Below are positions 37,698-46,787 of a stretch of 64,000 nucleotides of DNA, piece after piece. Position 1 is the stretch's first letter. Every line of letters begins with the position of its first letter. The position numbers and the translations under genes were made by a program. Source of the stretch: Flavobacterium sp. (GTDB lineage Bacteria; Bacteroidota; Bacteroidia; Flavobacteriales; Flavobacteriaceae); assembly GCA_014379405.1 (NCBI GenBank), contig JACMLU010000023.1:62001-126000 (forward strand). Direction: 5' to 3'. The notes below the pieces were generated by a model. It was given only the letters and a program-made list of their open reading frames with translations. It ran no database searches and was not told the origin of the DNA.

Positions 37698-40600
37698 ATG
37701 GCTGGAGAAAACATAAATAGGAAACTCAACATCTACATCAACGACAAAGAGGTCGTGAATTCATTGTCCGGGATAACTCGTGAAATGGGCAAAACCCGTA
37801 ACGAACTCAAAAACCTAAACAAAAATGCTGATGATTATGAAGCTGAAGTAAAACGGCTCACAAAGCATCTGGATGACTTGAACGAAAAACAAACCGAGTT
37901 CAAGGACGAATTGAAATTGACGAACAAAGAAATGGGAGCCGCCAAGGAAAACTTCTCCAATTTATTGAGTGGCATAGCTTCTGGCGATATGAAAGCCATA
38001 CAAGCTGGATTGTTGGGAATCCGTGGGTCTATCGTTGCTACCTCTCAGGCCGCTTTGGCTTTTCTTTTGACTCCAGTTGGTGCGTTTGTTGCTGTTTTTG
38101 CAGGACTTGGATTGGCCACAAAAGAGGTTGTCGATTTTAACGAATCCATAAAAGAAAGCAATCAGTTACTCGATAATCTTGGTGTTGATCAAAAATTACG
38201 TCCCGCTATTCAAGGAATTGCCGACACATACAAAGTTGGTTTTGAAACTATCGCTAAATCAATCGATGATATGGTCGATTTGAAATTGGTAAAAAATGAA
38301 TTCGAAGCTTTGGATAAAATCAAGGAAGGATTGGTCAAAGCTCCGGATAAAAATGCTTTTTTGGAAATGCTTGGAGCCAATGGCATTGCAGCCAAAAATT
38401 TAGGATTGCAACTAGATGACATTATTTCTTTGAATGAAAGTTTCGAAGGCACTGCGGCCAATGCCGAGGCTATCTTTGGAGCCTTGCAAAAATCATCGTC
38501 CACTCTTATTTTGCAATCGCCTCAGTTAAAAAAATCAATGGAATCAGCTCTTGGTGGTGCGTTCACTTCCGAATTGTTAGGTCAGGTAAAAGCGGGTTCT
38601 ATTACTTATTATGAAGCCTTGGACAAAATTTATGTAAAAGGCGAAGAAATGGGAATTTCCAACCAAAAACAAGCACAATTAGCCAAAGATTTGTTTGGAA
38701 AATCGGCAATAGCAGCTGGTGGTTACGAAATGATTTTGGGCAATGTGGCAGCGGCTCACGACAAAAATACTCAGGCACTTACCGAAACCCAAATAGAAAC
38801 CCAAAAACTGGCCAATTCCAACATTGAATTAGCCAAAGCCGAGGATGAAGCCTTAAAATTAGACGGTTACAATCGCTGGAAAAACAATGCCATTCTTGCG
38901 TTGAATTCCGTGAAAAAAGCGTGGTATAATATGATTTCCGGCATCGTCAACAACGAAGACGACATCAAGAAAAATGCACAGGTCGTTGGTGAAGCAAATC
39001 GATTGAAAGACGAACAAAAAAACTTCTCGGATTATATGGCTCTTCGTCAAAAACGCCTGGGCAAAAACTTTGACTGGGAAAAAGAAAGAGCGGAGCATCT
39101 TGCCGATGTGGTCAAAAGAATGAATGATAGTTGGAAAACCCCAGAAGATCAAAAGTCTTTTGATTTGCAAATTTCGGTTATAAAAAAATCAAAGAATCCA
39201 ACCCCCAAAAAACAAACTCCTGACGGTATTCCAGAAGACGAACAAAAGGCAGCAGATAAAGCCACCAAATCAAGAGAAAAAGCCATTGACGATGCCAAAA
39301 AACACTCCGAGGCATTAAAAAAAGAACTCGAGACATCCCAAAAAGAACTTCTGGCTACTCAACGTGCGGGTCAGGATGCTGAATTTGCAGGGCAAAAAGA
39401 AAGCTACGAAAAGGAATTAGGTTTATTAAATACGGAATACGACCGTAAAATCGAGGACACCAAGCTAAAAGTGGCAGCACTTCAGGAAGAAATTGGTAAA
39501 CTCAATTCGGATGCCAAAGATCCTAAAAATTCAAAGTCGGACAACGATGCTATCAAGGCCACGATTGCTGCTAAAATCGCTGCACAAAAGGAATATACTT
39601 CCAGTTTAGTCTCCATCGAGCAAGCCAGAGGTTTGAAAATGGGTGCGCTTCAGGAAAAATATTTGGAGAAATCATTCCAAAAAGAACAGGAAGAACACGC
39701 CAAATCGCTTTTACTTTTAAAAACAAAGCAGAATTTTGAACTTGCCGAGGTCACTTCATTGGCTCAAGCCAAAGGAATTCTAGCCAAGTCGTTGTCCAGT
39801 GACGAGCTTTCGAAAATAACCACTCTTGAAAAAGCCAAAAAGGCCATCAAGGAGCAAAATCTAAAAGAGCAATACGCCTTGGAAATGGCGAATCTCAACA
39901 AGATTATTGCTTCGTACGAATCTGCTATCAATAACGACAAGTCTGGATTAGTGCTTCTTTCTGATGAAGAGAGAGATAAATTACTCACGGCATTAGACCA
40001 GGCAAAAGCCAAGATTGCAGAAATAAAAGGAGCGGGTTCTGCCGATGCCAAAGCAACGGATGTTGTCGCAGCAACTGGAGTTGATATTCTTGGATATGAT
40101 GCAGCCGCTTGGGAAAACACGTTCAACAATCTCGATACTTTTCAGGGCAAAATAGACGCCATCAAAATGGTGGCTGGGGCATTAACCAATGCTTTTGGTG
40201 GGTACTTCAAGGCTCTTGAAGCTGGCGAGGCCAGAACCTTGCAAAAATTCCAAAATTCAGCAGATAAGAAAAAAAGAAGTCTTGCCGATCAGTTGGAAAA
40301 AGGAGCAATTTCGCAAGAAGTCTATAATGCCAAAGTTGCCAAAATTGATGCGGATATTGCTCGTAAAAAAGCCGAGATTGAATACAAGCAAGCCAAACGC
40401 CAGAAAGCAATGGCGATTGTGAATGCTATTGTTAATACAGCGGTGGGAATTATGCAAGCTTATGCCCAACTTGGTCCAATAGGAGGAACTATTGCGGCGG
40501 TGTTGATTGGAGCGATGGGAGCACTCGAAGTCGCCACAATTTCAAAGCAGCCTCTTCCGGATAAAAGTGGTTTTTACGATGGAGGTTATACTGGAGATGG

Positions 40601-40985
40601 AAATCCAAGTTCTGAATCAACTGCATTAGGAAACAAAAACTATACATACCATAAAGGTGAATATGTGGTTCCTAACAAAGTGCTGTTTTCCAATGATCCA
40701 GTTGTTCCCAACATAGTGGGTTATCTCGAAGCAAAACGCACCGGAAAACAACCAATGAACCCGCAAGATGAAACTAGTTCTTCATCAACAAGCAGTCAAA
40801 GCGGTTCTGGAAGTTCCCAAAACAACTCGATTTTAAACACATTAATACAAAGACTTTCTGCTATTCTCGAAAAAATAGAAGAGGAAGGAATTCAATCCTA
40901 TTTGGTAAACGATTATAAAACTGCCAAGAAAATGAGAGACAAAATCAAAGAAGTGACCAAAAACGAAACTAACGCAAAACCTTAA
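37698..40985 (+). CDS. Tail tape measure protein
   Basis: A 1,095-residue protein with an N-terminal coiled coil (1-95), a hydrophobic segment (about 115-150, LAFLLTPVGAFVAVFAGLGL), long helical repeats (about 500-800), a second hydrophobic block near 915-945 (AIVNTAVGIMQAYAQLGPIG) and a Ser-rich tail. This is the standard layout of siphovirus tape measures, which set tail length and help DNA injection. At roughly 0.15 nm per residue the tail would be near 160 nm, an estimate only. Confidence 0.9.
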   Translation: MAGENINRKLNIYINDKEVVNSLSGITREMGKTRNELKNLNKNADDYEAEVKRLTKHLDDLNEKQTEFKDELKLTNKEMGAAKENFSNLLSGIASGDMKAIQAGLLGIRGSIVATSQAALAFLLTPVGAFVAVFAGLGLATKEVVDFNESIKESNQLLDNLGVDQKLRPAIQGIADTYKVGFETIAKSIDDMVDLKLVKNEFEALDKIKEGLVKAPDKNAFLEMLGANGIAAKNLGLQLDDIISLNESFEGTAANAEAIFGALQKSSSTLILQSPQLKKSMESALGGAFTSELLGQVKAGSITYYEALDKIYVKGEEMGISNQKQAQLAKDLFGKSAIAAGGYEMILGNVAAAHDKNTQALTETQIETQKLANSNIELAKAEDEALKLDGYNRWKNNAILALNSVKKAWYNMISGIVNNEDDIKKNAQVVGEANRLKDEQKNFSDYMALRQKRLGKNFDWEKERAEHLADVVKRMNDSWKTPEDQKSFDLQISVIKKSKNPTPKKQTPDGIPEDEQKAADKATKSREKAIDDAKKHSEALKKELETSQKELLATQRAGQDAEFAGQKESYEKELGLLNTEYDRKIEDTKLKVAALQEEIGKLNSDAKDPKNSKSDNDAIKATIAAKIAAQKEYTSSLVSIEQARGLKMGALQEKYLEKSFQKEQEEHAKSLLLLKTKQNFELAEVTSLAQAKGILAKSLSSDELSKITTLEKAKKAIKEQNLKEQYALEMANLNKIIASYESAINNDKSGLVLLSDEERDKLLTALDQAKAKIAEIKGAGSADAKATDVVAATGVDILGYDAAAWENTFNNLDTFQGKIDAIKMVAGALTNAFGGYFKALEAGEARTLQKFQNSADKKKRSLADQLEKGAISQEVYNAKVAKIDADIARKKAEIEYKQAKRQKAMAIVNAIVNTAVGIMQAYAQLGPIGGTIAAVLIGAMGALEVATISKQPLPDKSGFYDGGYTGDGNPSSESTALGNKNYTYHKGEYVVPNKVLFSNDPVVPNIVGYLEAKRTGKQPMNPQDETSSSSTSSQSGSGSSQNNSILNTLIQRLSAILEKIEEEGIQSYLVNDYKTAKKMRDKIKEVTKNETNAKP

Positions 40986-40987
40986 TT

Positions 40988-42748
40988 ATGGCTTTTTCAA
41001 CTGTATTAATAGAATTCACGGAGGTTCCAAGTGCTGACGAGCAAATCAACATCTTGGAAGATTCTCTGGGAATAAATCTTCTAGAAATTTTCAAGGATAT
41101 AAGAACCGTCGCTGGAGAAGCGGAACTGCCTTATTTTGTTCCAGCTGACTATCCTATTCCAGACCGATATTATGGTTTTATTTCCTATAACTATGCCTCG
41201 GCCGTTGATTTAGATTATAATATCGCAGGACAATTCACTTTAGACTGGATTGATGGTGACGATTATTCAGGCGTAGGAACTGTCTTGATAACTGCAAATT
41301 TTTCGGGTGCTGTTTTTGTTATGGATGCTAATTCAACCACTGCAACAATCACTATTGAAAACGAGGTTATTATTCCGGCTGTCAATATAGTTCTTCCTGC
41401 AGTTATAGATTTCTTTGTGGTTTTAGGAATTACCGGAGCTCCGGCAAAACCGTTAAACATTACCACGCTTTCGGCTTGGACAATTCCATCTACCTTGCCT
41501 GCTTGGCTTTCTTTATCCAGCACTAGCGGAACTGGAGATACAATTGTCGATGTTATTCCTGTAGGATATTCAGCGATGGCCGTTGGCGATTATACCACCA
41601 CTATTTCTGTCAATATTGACACTGATGTTTTTGACATTCTGATCAACCTGAAAGTGTTAAATTTTATCAGTAATCCTTTTGCACCGGGAAAAATTCATTT
41701 TTCGCAGGAACTCGATTATTTAAAATTTTCGTCCACCACGCCCAGTACTTACATTGATTTTGCTATCGAAATAAAAGTGTTCAAAATCAATACCTACGAA
41801 GAAATAATTTACAATAGAACCTATAAATTCCCATTGTTTCAAGGGTCAGGAGATTTTCACATTGGTACCATTGTTCACGACCTTTTCGAAGAAATTCAGG
41901 AGCTTTCGGATTTTGTGCCGGATCTAAAAACCAATTATTATAAATCACAATACCGTCCTGCCGAAATCTCCGTTTCTTTCGAAGAAAAAACCTTTGGATC
42001 GGTTGTGCCTGGATTAATTAGTTTGACAATTCCAATGTTCAAAATGGTCAAAGGTCACAAGCCATTTACTACTGAAGGCGAATTGACATTATTGACCGTG
42101 GCACAACAGGAAATCACGAGAATAACACCTAAATCATTCATTGGAACCTCATTCATATACGTGGGAACTCCTCGCATTGTCGTAAAGAAAAACAATGTGA
42201 TTATCGATGATTTTACCATCACAGCTACAGCCGATCATGTAATCTATTCCTATTTCAGATTTATCAATGATTTACAGCCTGGTGATTCTATCGAGATAAT
42301 TATCGTCAATGATTTGGAAACTCGTTCGCAACGATTCTTGGTTTTTCAAAACGGAAAGGAAAGCACCTATTTCTTTTTTGAAAACGATAACCAAATGCTG
42401 GAGCCTTTCGAATTTTCGGGAAGAAGGCGTGTAAATCCTAATTTTAAACACATCACGTCCAAAAAAATCAAGAATTTATATGCGTATGAATCAAAAGTAA
42501 AAACCACTATCGAAGAGTCGTTTATCATCAACACCGGGCAATTGGGAAAGTCTGATTATCGATTAATTTCTGAACTTGTGGCCAGCACAAATGCGTGGTG
42601 TTCGTTTGACAATCCACAAGGCCCTTATTTCAAATTGGATGCTACAAATACCAAATTAAACACACAAGACACTTCTTCCTCTGAAGAAGATTTCGACATT
42701 GAATTTAACCTTTTAGAAGATCCGTATGCTAGTATTTATCCACGATAA
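40988..42748 (+). CDS. Tail tip/baseplate protein with BACON/Ig-like insertion (586 aa)
   Basis: It follows the tape measure, where distal tail proteins reside. Residues about 145-225 form a BACON- or Ig-like domain (LPAWLSLSSTSGTGDT), common in Bacteroidota phage tail proteins and thought to bind glycans. The C-terminal half (EFSGRRRVNPNF..., SEEDFDIEFNLLED) is unassigned beta structure. It overlaps the next gene by 23 bases. Confidence 0.65.
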   Translation: MAFSTVLIEFTEVPSADEQINILEDSLGINLLEIFKDIRTVAGEAELPYFVPADYPIPDRYYGFISYNYASAVDLDYNIAGQFTLDWIDGDDYSGVGTVLITANFSGAVFVMDANSTTATITIENEVIIPAVNIVLPAVIDFFVVLGITGAPAKPLNITTLSAWTIPSTLPAWLSLSSTSGTGDTIVDVIPVGYSAMAVGDYTTTISVNIDTDVFDILINLKVLNFISNPFAPGKIHFSQELDYLKFSSTTPSTYIDFAIEIKVFKINTYEEIIYNRTYKFPLFQGSGDFHIGTIVHDLFEEIQELSDFVPDLKTNYYKSQYRPAEISVSFEEKTFGSVVPGLISLTIPMFKMVKGHKPFTTEGELTLLTVAQQEITRITPKSFIGTSFIYVGTPRIVVKKNNVIIDDFTITATADHVIYSYFRFINDLQPGDSIEIIIVNDLETRSQRFLVFQNGKESTYFFFENDNQMLEPFEFSGRRRVNPNFKHITSKKIKNLYAYESKVKTTIEESFIINTGQLGKSDYRLISELVASTNAWCSFDNPQGPYFKLDATNTKLNTQDTSSSEEDFDIEFNLLEDPYASIYPR

Positions 42749-44630
42749 TTTCAAACTTGACCTTACTTATTTGAACGTGACTTTTACGGAACAAAACCCG
42801 TGGATGAAAGATGATTTTTCGACCGAGTTTTCTATTCCGTTTGATCTTTATTTAGACACGGAGCTTTCAAAAAAGAGCGGTTTCGAAGCGCATTTTAATG
42901 CCAACCAAAACAAAACTATTTTTGATGGTTTCCTCGATAAAGATGGCGAATTGTCAAAAGCACTCTTGAAGTTTATCGGTATAAAAGGTAAAAAAATAAC
43001 GGCTGTTATTAATGCCGGAATTGATAGTTTCCCGAGTTTCGAGAAAAAATTGTCCGAATTGCTATTGGAAACAAAAGTTGTGGATGACATCGTTGTCGAT
43101 GCTCAGGATGTCATTACAAAAACCTATCCTGATACCAATTATAACTTCCAAATGGTTCACGTGGACAAATATGATCCAACAACTCCTGATTTTAATGGCT
43201 TCGAAAAAATCATTAATAATTATGATGACGGTGCTTTTTTGACCAATGAATTGACTGTGGACAATGTCGATTTGATTCGAAACATTATGCAGCCAATTCC
43301 CTATTTGATGCATATTTTGAAAACTGGAGTTTCCGATTCTGGCAAAACTTTGGCAGGCGATATTTTGACCGATTACGAACTCAACCGAACTTTGGTTTTT
43401 CGTGATGGCCAGTATTTTAAGCAAACGGTCAAAGAGGAAATTCCAGCTGTGTACCAGGTTAATGAATGGACAGCCTTAGCTTATCAAAACAATGGTTATC
43501 AGTATGTAAATTTTACCAAGGAAATTGAGATTTTAAAAAAAGGCGACTATACGCTTTTTGGAGATATCGAAAGCGTACTTTATACTTGGCATCCCCTTGT
43601 AGATAATAATCGAAAAAGAAGGTCTAGTGTTGTGATTTCAGTTCAAAAAGTACATTTAGGCGTGGCTGCCGAAATTTGGGGATTAAATTTAGGTCGTCAA
43701 GGCGATGGGACTAGACAACTTTCAAAATCGGTAGTAACATATTCGTTGGATGTTCCCGTTTCGTTTGAAGTGGGTGATATTCTTCGAATTATCAAAACCG
43801 AACCACAACGAGATCAAGTCCCTTCTGAAACGCCAGACAACCCAGAAGCCATTTCGTTACGGTTAATCCCAAATCGTTATCGAAATCCTGATGGCACACC
43901 AATTTTGAACATTATCAACCGAAATGAAATCAATTTGACCAATGTTGTCCCGGATATGACTTTTGGTCAATTAATCACGATCATTAAAAATTTGAAAAAC
44001 TACGATTTCATTCCCGATGGCGATTTGGTTTATATGAATAAAATCCAAAAGAAATTGAATCGTGCCTTAGCAAAAAACTTGACCGATTCCGAAATCGAAG
44101 AGCCGGAATGGGAATTTCACGAAGACCGTGAATTTGAATTGGCATTCGTGGATGGAAAGACAAATGAAACGTACAAATATGATTCCATTTTAATAACGGG
44201 TACAGGAACAACTGTAAATAATTATAAGGCAAAAACAACCGTAAATACTATCAATATTGATGCGCTACCGCTTCCGGTTCTCACAAGAAATGGCGTGACA
44301 ACGTCCTATAATTTTGAAGACCAACCCGAAAAGCTTCGCTTAATATTTATGAAAGCCTATGAGGAGGGAAATAAACCCGTTGGTTTTTGGAACGAGAAAT
44401 TTACAATCCCACAACTTTATGAAAATGATTATAAAGATTGGATAGATTTCAGAATCAAATCAATGGCCGGCACTTGGGATTTTGTTGTTTCTGTCGAAAA
44501 GTTCCGTGAAATAACCATTCAAACCCTGATTTATGCCTATCAAAATTATCACGTCTTTTCAGAAATAGAAAAAGAACGCCTGAATAGTATGTATTGGCGA
44601 ATAACGGCAAAAACCGAAAGTTTACTTTAA
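42726..44630 (+). CDS. Large tail tip/baseplate hub protein (634 aa)
   Basis: The N-terminus (MLVFIHDNFKLDLTYLNVTF, then TEFSIPFDLYLD) matches a conserved Bacteroidota phage family that follows the tape measure and distal tail genes and is probably the hub or central tip protein. It has no enzymatic motif that I can see. It is the last late gene, ending at a bidirectional terminator. Confidence 0.6.
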   Translation: MLVFIHDNFKLDLTYLNVTFTEQNPWMKDDFSTEFSIPFDLYLDTELSKKSGFEAHFNANQNKTIFDGFLDKDGELSKALLKFIGIKGKKITAVINAGIDSFPSFEKKLSELLLETKVVDDIVVDAQDVITKTYPDTNYNFQMVHVDKYDPTTPDFNGFEKIINNYDDGAFLTNELTVDNVDLIRNIMQPIPYLMHILKTGVSDSGKTLAGDILTDYELNRTLVFRDGQYFKQTVKEEIPAVYQVNEWTALAYQNNGYQYVNFTKEIEILKKGDYTLFGDIESVLYTWHPLVDNNRKRRSSVVISVQKVHLGVAAEIWGLNLGRQGDGTRQLSKSVVTYSLDVPVSFEVGDILRIIKTEPQRDQVPSETPDNPEAISLRLIPNRYRNPDGTPILNIINRNEINLTNVVPDMTFGQLITIIKNLKNYDFIPDGDLVYMNKIQKKLNRALAKNLTDSEIEEPEWEFHEDREFELAFVDGKTNETYKYDSILITGTGTTVNNYKAKTTVNTINIDALPLPVLTRNGVTTSYNFEDQPEKLRLIFMKAYEEGNKPVGFWNEKFTIPQLYENDYKDWIDFRIKSMAGTWDFVVSVEKFREITIQTLIYAYQNYHVFSEIEKERLNSMYWRITAKTESLL

Positions 44631-44663
44631 CAAAAAAGCCACTAATCAAGTGGCTTTTTTGTT
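44629..44663. terminator. Bidirectional terminator between tail genes and integrase
   Basis: A 15-bp perfect stem (AACAAAAAAGCCACT with AGTGGCTTTTTTGTT, 5-nt loop) with A and T runs on both sides serves the convergent late operon and integrase gene. It overlaps the integrase stop codon. Confidence 0.9.
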
Positions 44664-45853
44664 AAAATATCGTTCATATTGTGAATTTGCCTATCTGTAA
44701 TGCTTTTCACAATGTGTACATAATCCATTGTTTCCCTAATTTGGCTATGCCCAAGAAGTGTTTGTAAATCTTCTACTCTTCCGCCACAAATCAAGAAATT
44801 AGTAGCGAAAGAATGTCTAGCCACGTGAAAAGTAACTTTCTTTTTTATGCCACAAGTTTTAGCAATCAATTTTAATTCTCGATTAATATACTGATCTGTA
44901 AATTCTCCATAAAAAATTTGCTGACTTCCAATATATGAAAGTGCCGATTCATTCAATTGAATTCGGTGTAATTTGTTTGTTTTCTTGGCAAAGAAAATCA
45001 GGATGTCATTAGCAATATTATCATTAGAAATTCTTTTTATATCAGAAATTCGCAAGCCTGTAAAGCAAGAAAATAGAAATCGTGCTAATATGTTTTTCCA
45101 AGTTTCATTGATGAATTCCGAGTGGTAAAAACTATTGAGCAAATAAATTTCATTAGCATTCAAGAATGAACGATTGGCAATACAGCGAGGAGTTGAAATT
45201 TCGTTATATTTAAAAGGAGTAATTATTCCTTTTTCGTTGGCTATGTGCAGATACTTTTTAAAATTCTTTCCAACTGTATGAATAGTGTGAGGCGCATTTT
45301 TCTCTACTTTTTGAAAGTGAAAAATCATCTTTTCGTAAAAATCCTTTGTGATTTCGTAGAATAAAATTGACTCTTTATATTTTTTCACTTTCGCCAAAGA
45401 ACTTGTTTGCTGTTTTACCGTTGCAGGATCTTTCAATAGTTTTTGGTTTTCCAACTCAACTTCCCAGAATTTAAGAAAGTCAATCCTTGACGTTGGATTT
45501 TCGTAGTCATTCAGCAGTTTTTCCATATTCAAAACTTCGCCAGAAAGCCGATAACTAATTTCAATTTTATGAATATCCGAAAGCATCTTTTCAATAATGA
45601 TATTGTAATCCTTGCTATAGGTACATTTTGTTTTTACCCGCTGTTTTATTTTATCAAAATCATTAGGGGCTACTGAAACGTGAACAGGGAGTTTCTTTTT
45701 ATCCTTATTCAAAAAGATTTGAAGGTACAAAGCACAAGTTCCATCTGCTCGAACGTAATCGTCTTTGATTACAATTTTCGAAGTTAACTTCCCACTAAAA
45801 TTCATTGGGAAGTTTTGTGGGAAGTGAAAGCCCTTTTTCTGGGAAGTATTCAT
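44642..45853 (-). CDS. int: Prophage integrase, tyrosine recombinase (403 aa)
   Basis: An N-terminal arm-binding domain (about 20-110), a SAM-like core-binding domain (about 120-215) and a catalytic domain with R268 (TGLRISD), K290 or K291 (FFAKKTNK), H343-x-x-R346 (HVARHSFA), H369 (LLGHSQI) and Y378 (DYVHI). It is transcribed leftward, with its start about 90 bp from attR in the 3' end of tRNA-Arg. It catalyses integration and excision at the 17-bp core. Confidence 0.93.
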   Translation of the reverse strand: MNTSQKKGFHFPQNFPMNFSGKLTSKIVIKDDYVRADGTCALYLQIFLNKDKKKLPVHVSVAPNDFDKIKQRVKTKCTYSKDYNIIIEKMLSDIHKIEISYRLSGEVLNMEKLLNDYENPTSRIDFLKFWEVELENQKLLKDPATVKQQTSSLAKVKKYKESILFYEITKDFYEKMIFHFQKVEKNAPHTIHTVGKNFKKYLHIANEKGIITPFKYNEISTPRCIANRSFLNANEIYLLNSFYHSEFINETWKNILARFLFSCFTGLRISDIKRISNDNIANDILIFFAKKTNKLHRIQLNESALSYIGSQQIFYGEFTDQYINRELKLIAKTCGIKKKVTFHVARHSFATNFLICGGRVEDLQTLLGHSQIRETMDYVHIVKSITDRQIHNMNDILTKKPLD

Positions 45854-45889
45854 ATATATATAATTTTACGATTATCTCTAAACTACCAC

Positions 45890-45930
45890 AGGCGTGAGAA
45901 TTACACCTGTTTAGTGTAATTCTCACGCCT
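45890..45930. other. 17-bp perfect inverted repeat between integrase and attR
   Basis: AGGCGTGAGAATTACAC (45890-45906) and GTGTAATTCTCACGCCT (45914-45930) with a 7-nt spacer. It lies just beyond the tRNA 3' end inside phage DNA. It might end or stabilise the tRNA transcript after integration, or bind an integration/excision factor. There is no clear T run. Confidence 0.6.
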
Positions 45931-45946
45931 ATATTATTAATGTCTA

Positions 45947-45963
45947 GTGACCGAGACAGGGTT
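45947..45963. other. attR core (17-bp direct repeat)
   Basis: GTGACCGAGACAGGGTT, identical to 4715-4731, overlapping the 3' end of tRNA-Arg so that the tRNA stays complete after integration. Confidence 0.9.
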
Positions 45964-46021
45964 CGAACCTGCAACCCTCAGAGTCGAAATCTGATATTCT
46001 ATCCAGTTGAACTACTCAGCC
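45948..46021 (-). tRNA. tRNA-Arg (anticodon TCG)
   Basis: A 74-nt cloverleaf: acceptor GGCTGAG/CTCGGTC (two G-T pairs), D stem GTTC/GAAT, anticodon stem TCAGA/TCTGA with loop TTTCGAC (anticodon TCG, reading CGA), T arm GCAGG-TTCGAAC-CCTGT, discriminator A. CCA is not encoded. It is the integration site of the prophage. Confidence 0.9.
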
Positions 46022-46073
46022 AATATTTTAATTACTAATTTCAAATTACTAATTATTTGAAATTAGTAATTAC

Positions 46074-46523
46074 TTATACTAAAAGTTTTTTGACAATAGT
46101 CGAAATAGTTTTCCCTTCTGCAGTTCCGCCTAATTGTGCAGCGGCCAATCCCATTACTTTCCCCATTGAAGCGATTCCAGATGCTCCGGTTTCGGCAATG
46201 ATTTTTGCAATAACCGCTTCTACTTCAGCTTCGCTTAGTTGTGCTGGCAAGAATTTTTCGATTACCGCTATTTGTGCCAACTCTGGTTCGGCCAAATCCA
46301 AACGATTTTGTTCAGTGAAAATTTTGGCACTGTCTTTACGAGTTTTTACCAATTTTTGAAGTAATTTGACCTCGTCTGCTTCGGTAATTTCTTCTTTTGA
46401 TCCAGAAGCAGTTTGCGCTAAAAGAATTTCAGATTTAATAGCTCTTAAGGCTTCTAATGCTACAGTATCTTTAGCTCTCATGGCGGTTTTGATTTCCTCC
46501 ATGATTTGTGTTGATAAACTCAT
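46074..46523 (-). CDS. yqeY: GatB/YqeY domain protein
   Basis: A 149-residue helical protein starting MSLSTQIMEEIKTAMRAKDT, with the family pattern LEALRAIKSEILLA..., VIEKFLPAQLSE.E, and ASGIASMGKVMGL. YqeY shares the C-terminal tRNA-binding-like fold of the GatB amidotransferase subunit. Its exact role is not settled. I use the ATG at 46523 because the upstream extension is unconserved. It is the last gene of the dcw region. Confidence 0.9.
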   Translation of the reverse strand: MSLSTQIMEEIKTAMRAKDTVALEALRAIKSEILLAQTASGSKEEITEADEVKLLQKLVKTRKDSAKIFTEQNRLDLAEPELAQIAVIEKFLPAQLSEAEVEAVIAKIIAETGASGIASMGKVMGLAAAQLGGTAEGKTISTIVKKLLV

Positions 46524-46787
46524 ATTATTTTTTATGATTTTAGGATTTGCTGTATGGCCTAAAAAGGAATATACTGCAAACGAATTACTTTTTAAATGCC
46601 CTAGACAAAAGTAAAAAAACACGTTTTATTTTACGTACTTGAAACAAACATCTGAATTAAGGCTCGACAAATTTAGAGAATTATAATGGCATTTACAATA
46701 TATTACTACGTCGTTACTTCTTACAAAGACAAAAAAAAACCGAAAATTGAATTCAATTTTCGGGTTAGGTTATCTTGATCAATTTAG
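46524..46787. other. Gap between yqeY and ftsZ
   Basis: Apart from the FtsZ terminator at its right end I see only AT-rich DNA with no credible ORF. It may contain the yqeY promoter. Confidence 0.4.
46731..46763 (-). terminator. Terminator after ftsZ
   Basis: On the minus strand a stem CCGAAAATTGA/TCAATTTTCGG type palindrome centred on GAATTC is followed by TTTTTTTTT, 25 bp after the ftsZ stop. It closes the dcw operon. Confidence 0.8.

Larger units (their letters stand above)
4715..45963. mobile_element. Complete 41-kb temperate siphovirus prophage integrated in tRNA-Arg(TCG)
   Basis: The boundaries are given by a 17-bp direct repeat that matches the 3' end of the tRNA gene, with a tyrosine integrase beside attR. 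All expected modules are present: repressor and divergent early region, replication, capsid, terminase, portal, long tape measure (hence a long-tailed siphovirus), lysis and tail genes. No obvious frameshift or insertion sequence breaks the core genes, so it could be inducible. The capsid protease and major capsid genes precede the terminase and portal genes, unlike the lambda/HK97 order. The element carries accessory genes: a cassette array at 13.8-15.4 kb, an antisense gene at 24.6 kb and a bracketed group at 36-37 kb. Confidence 0.93.
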
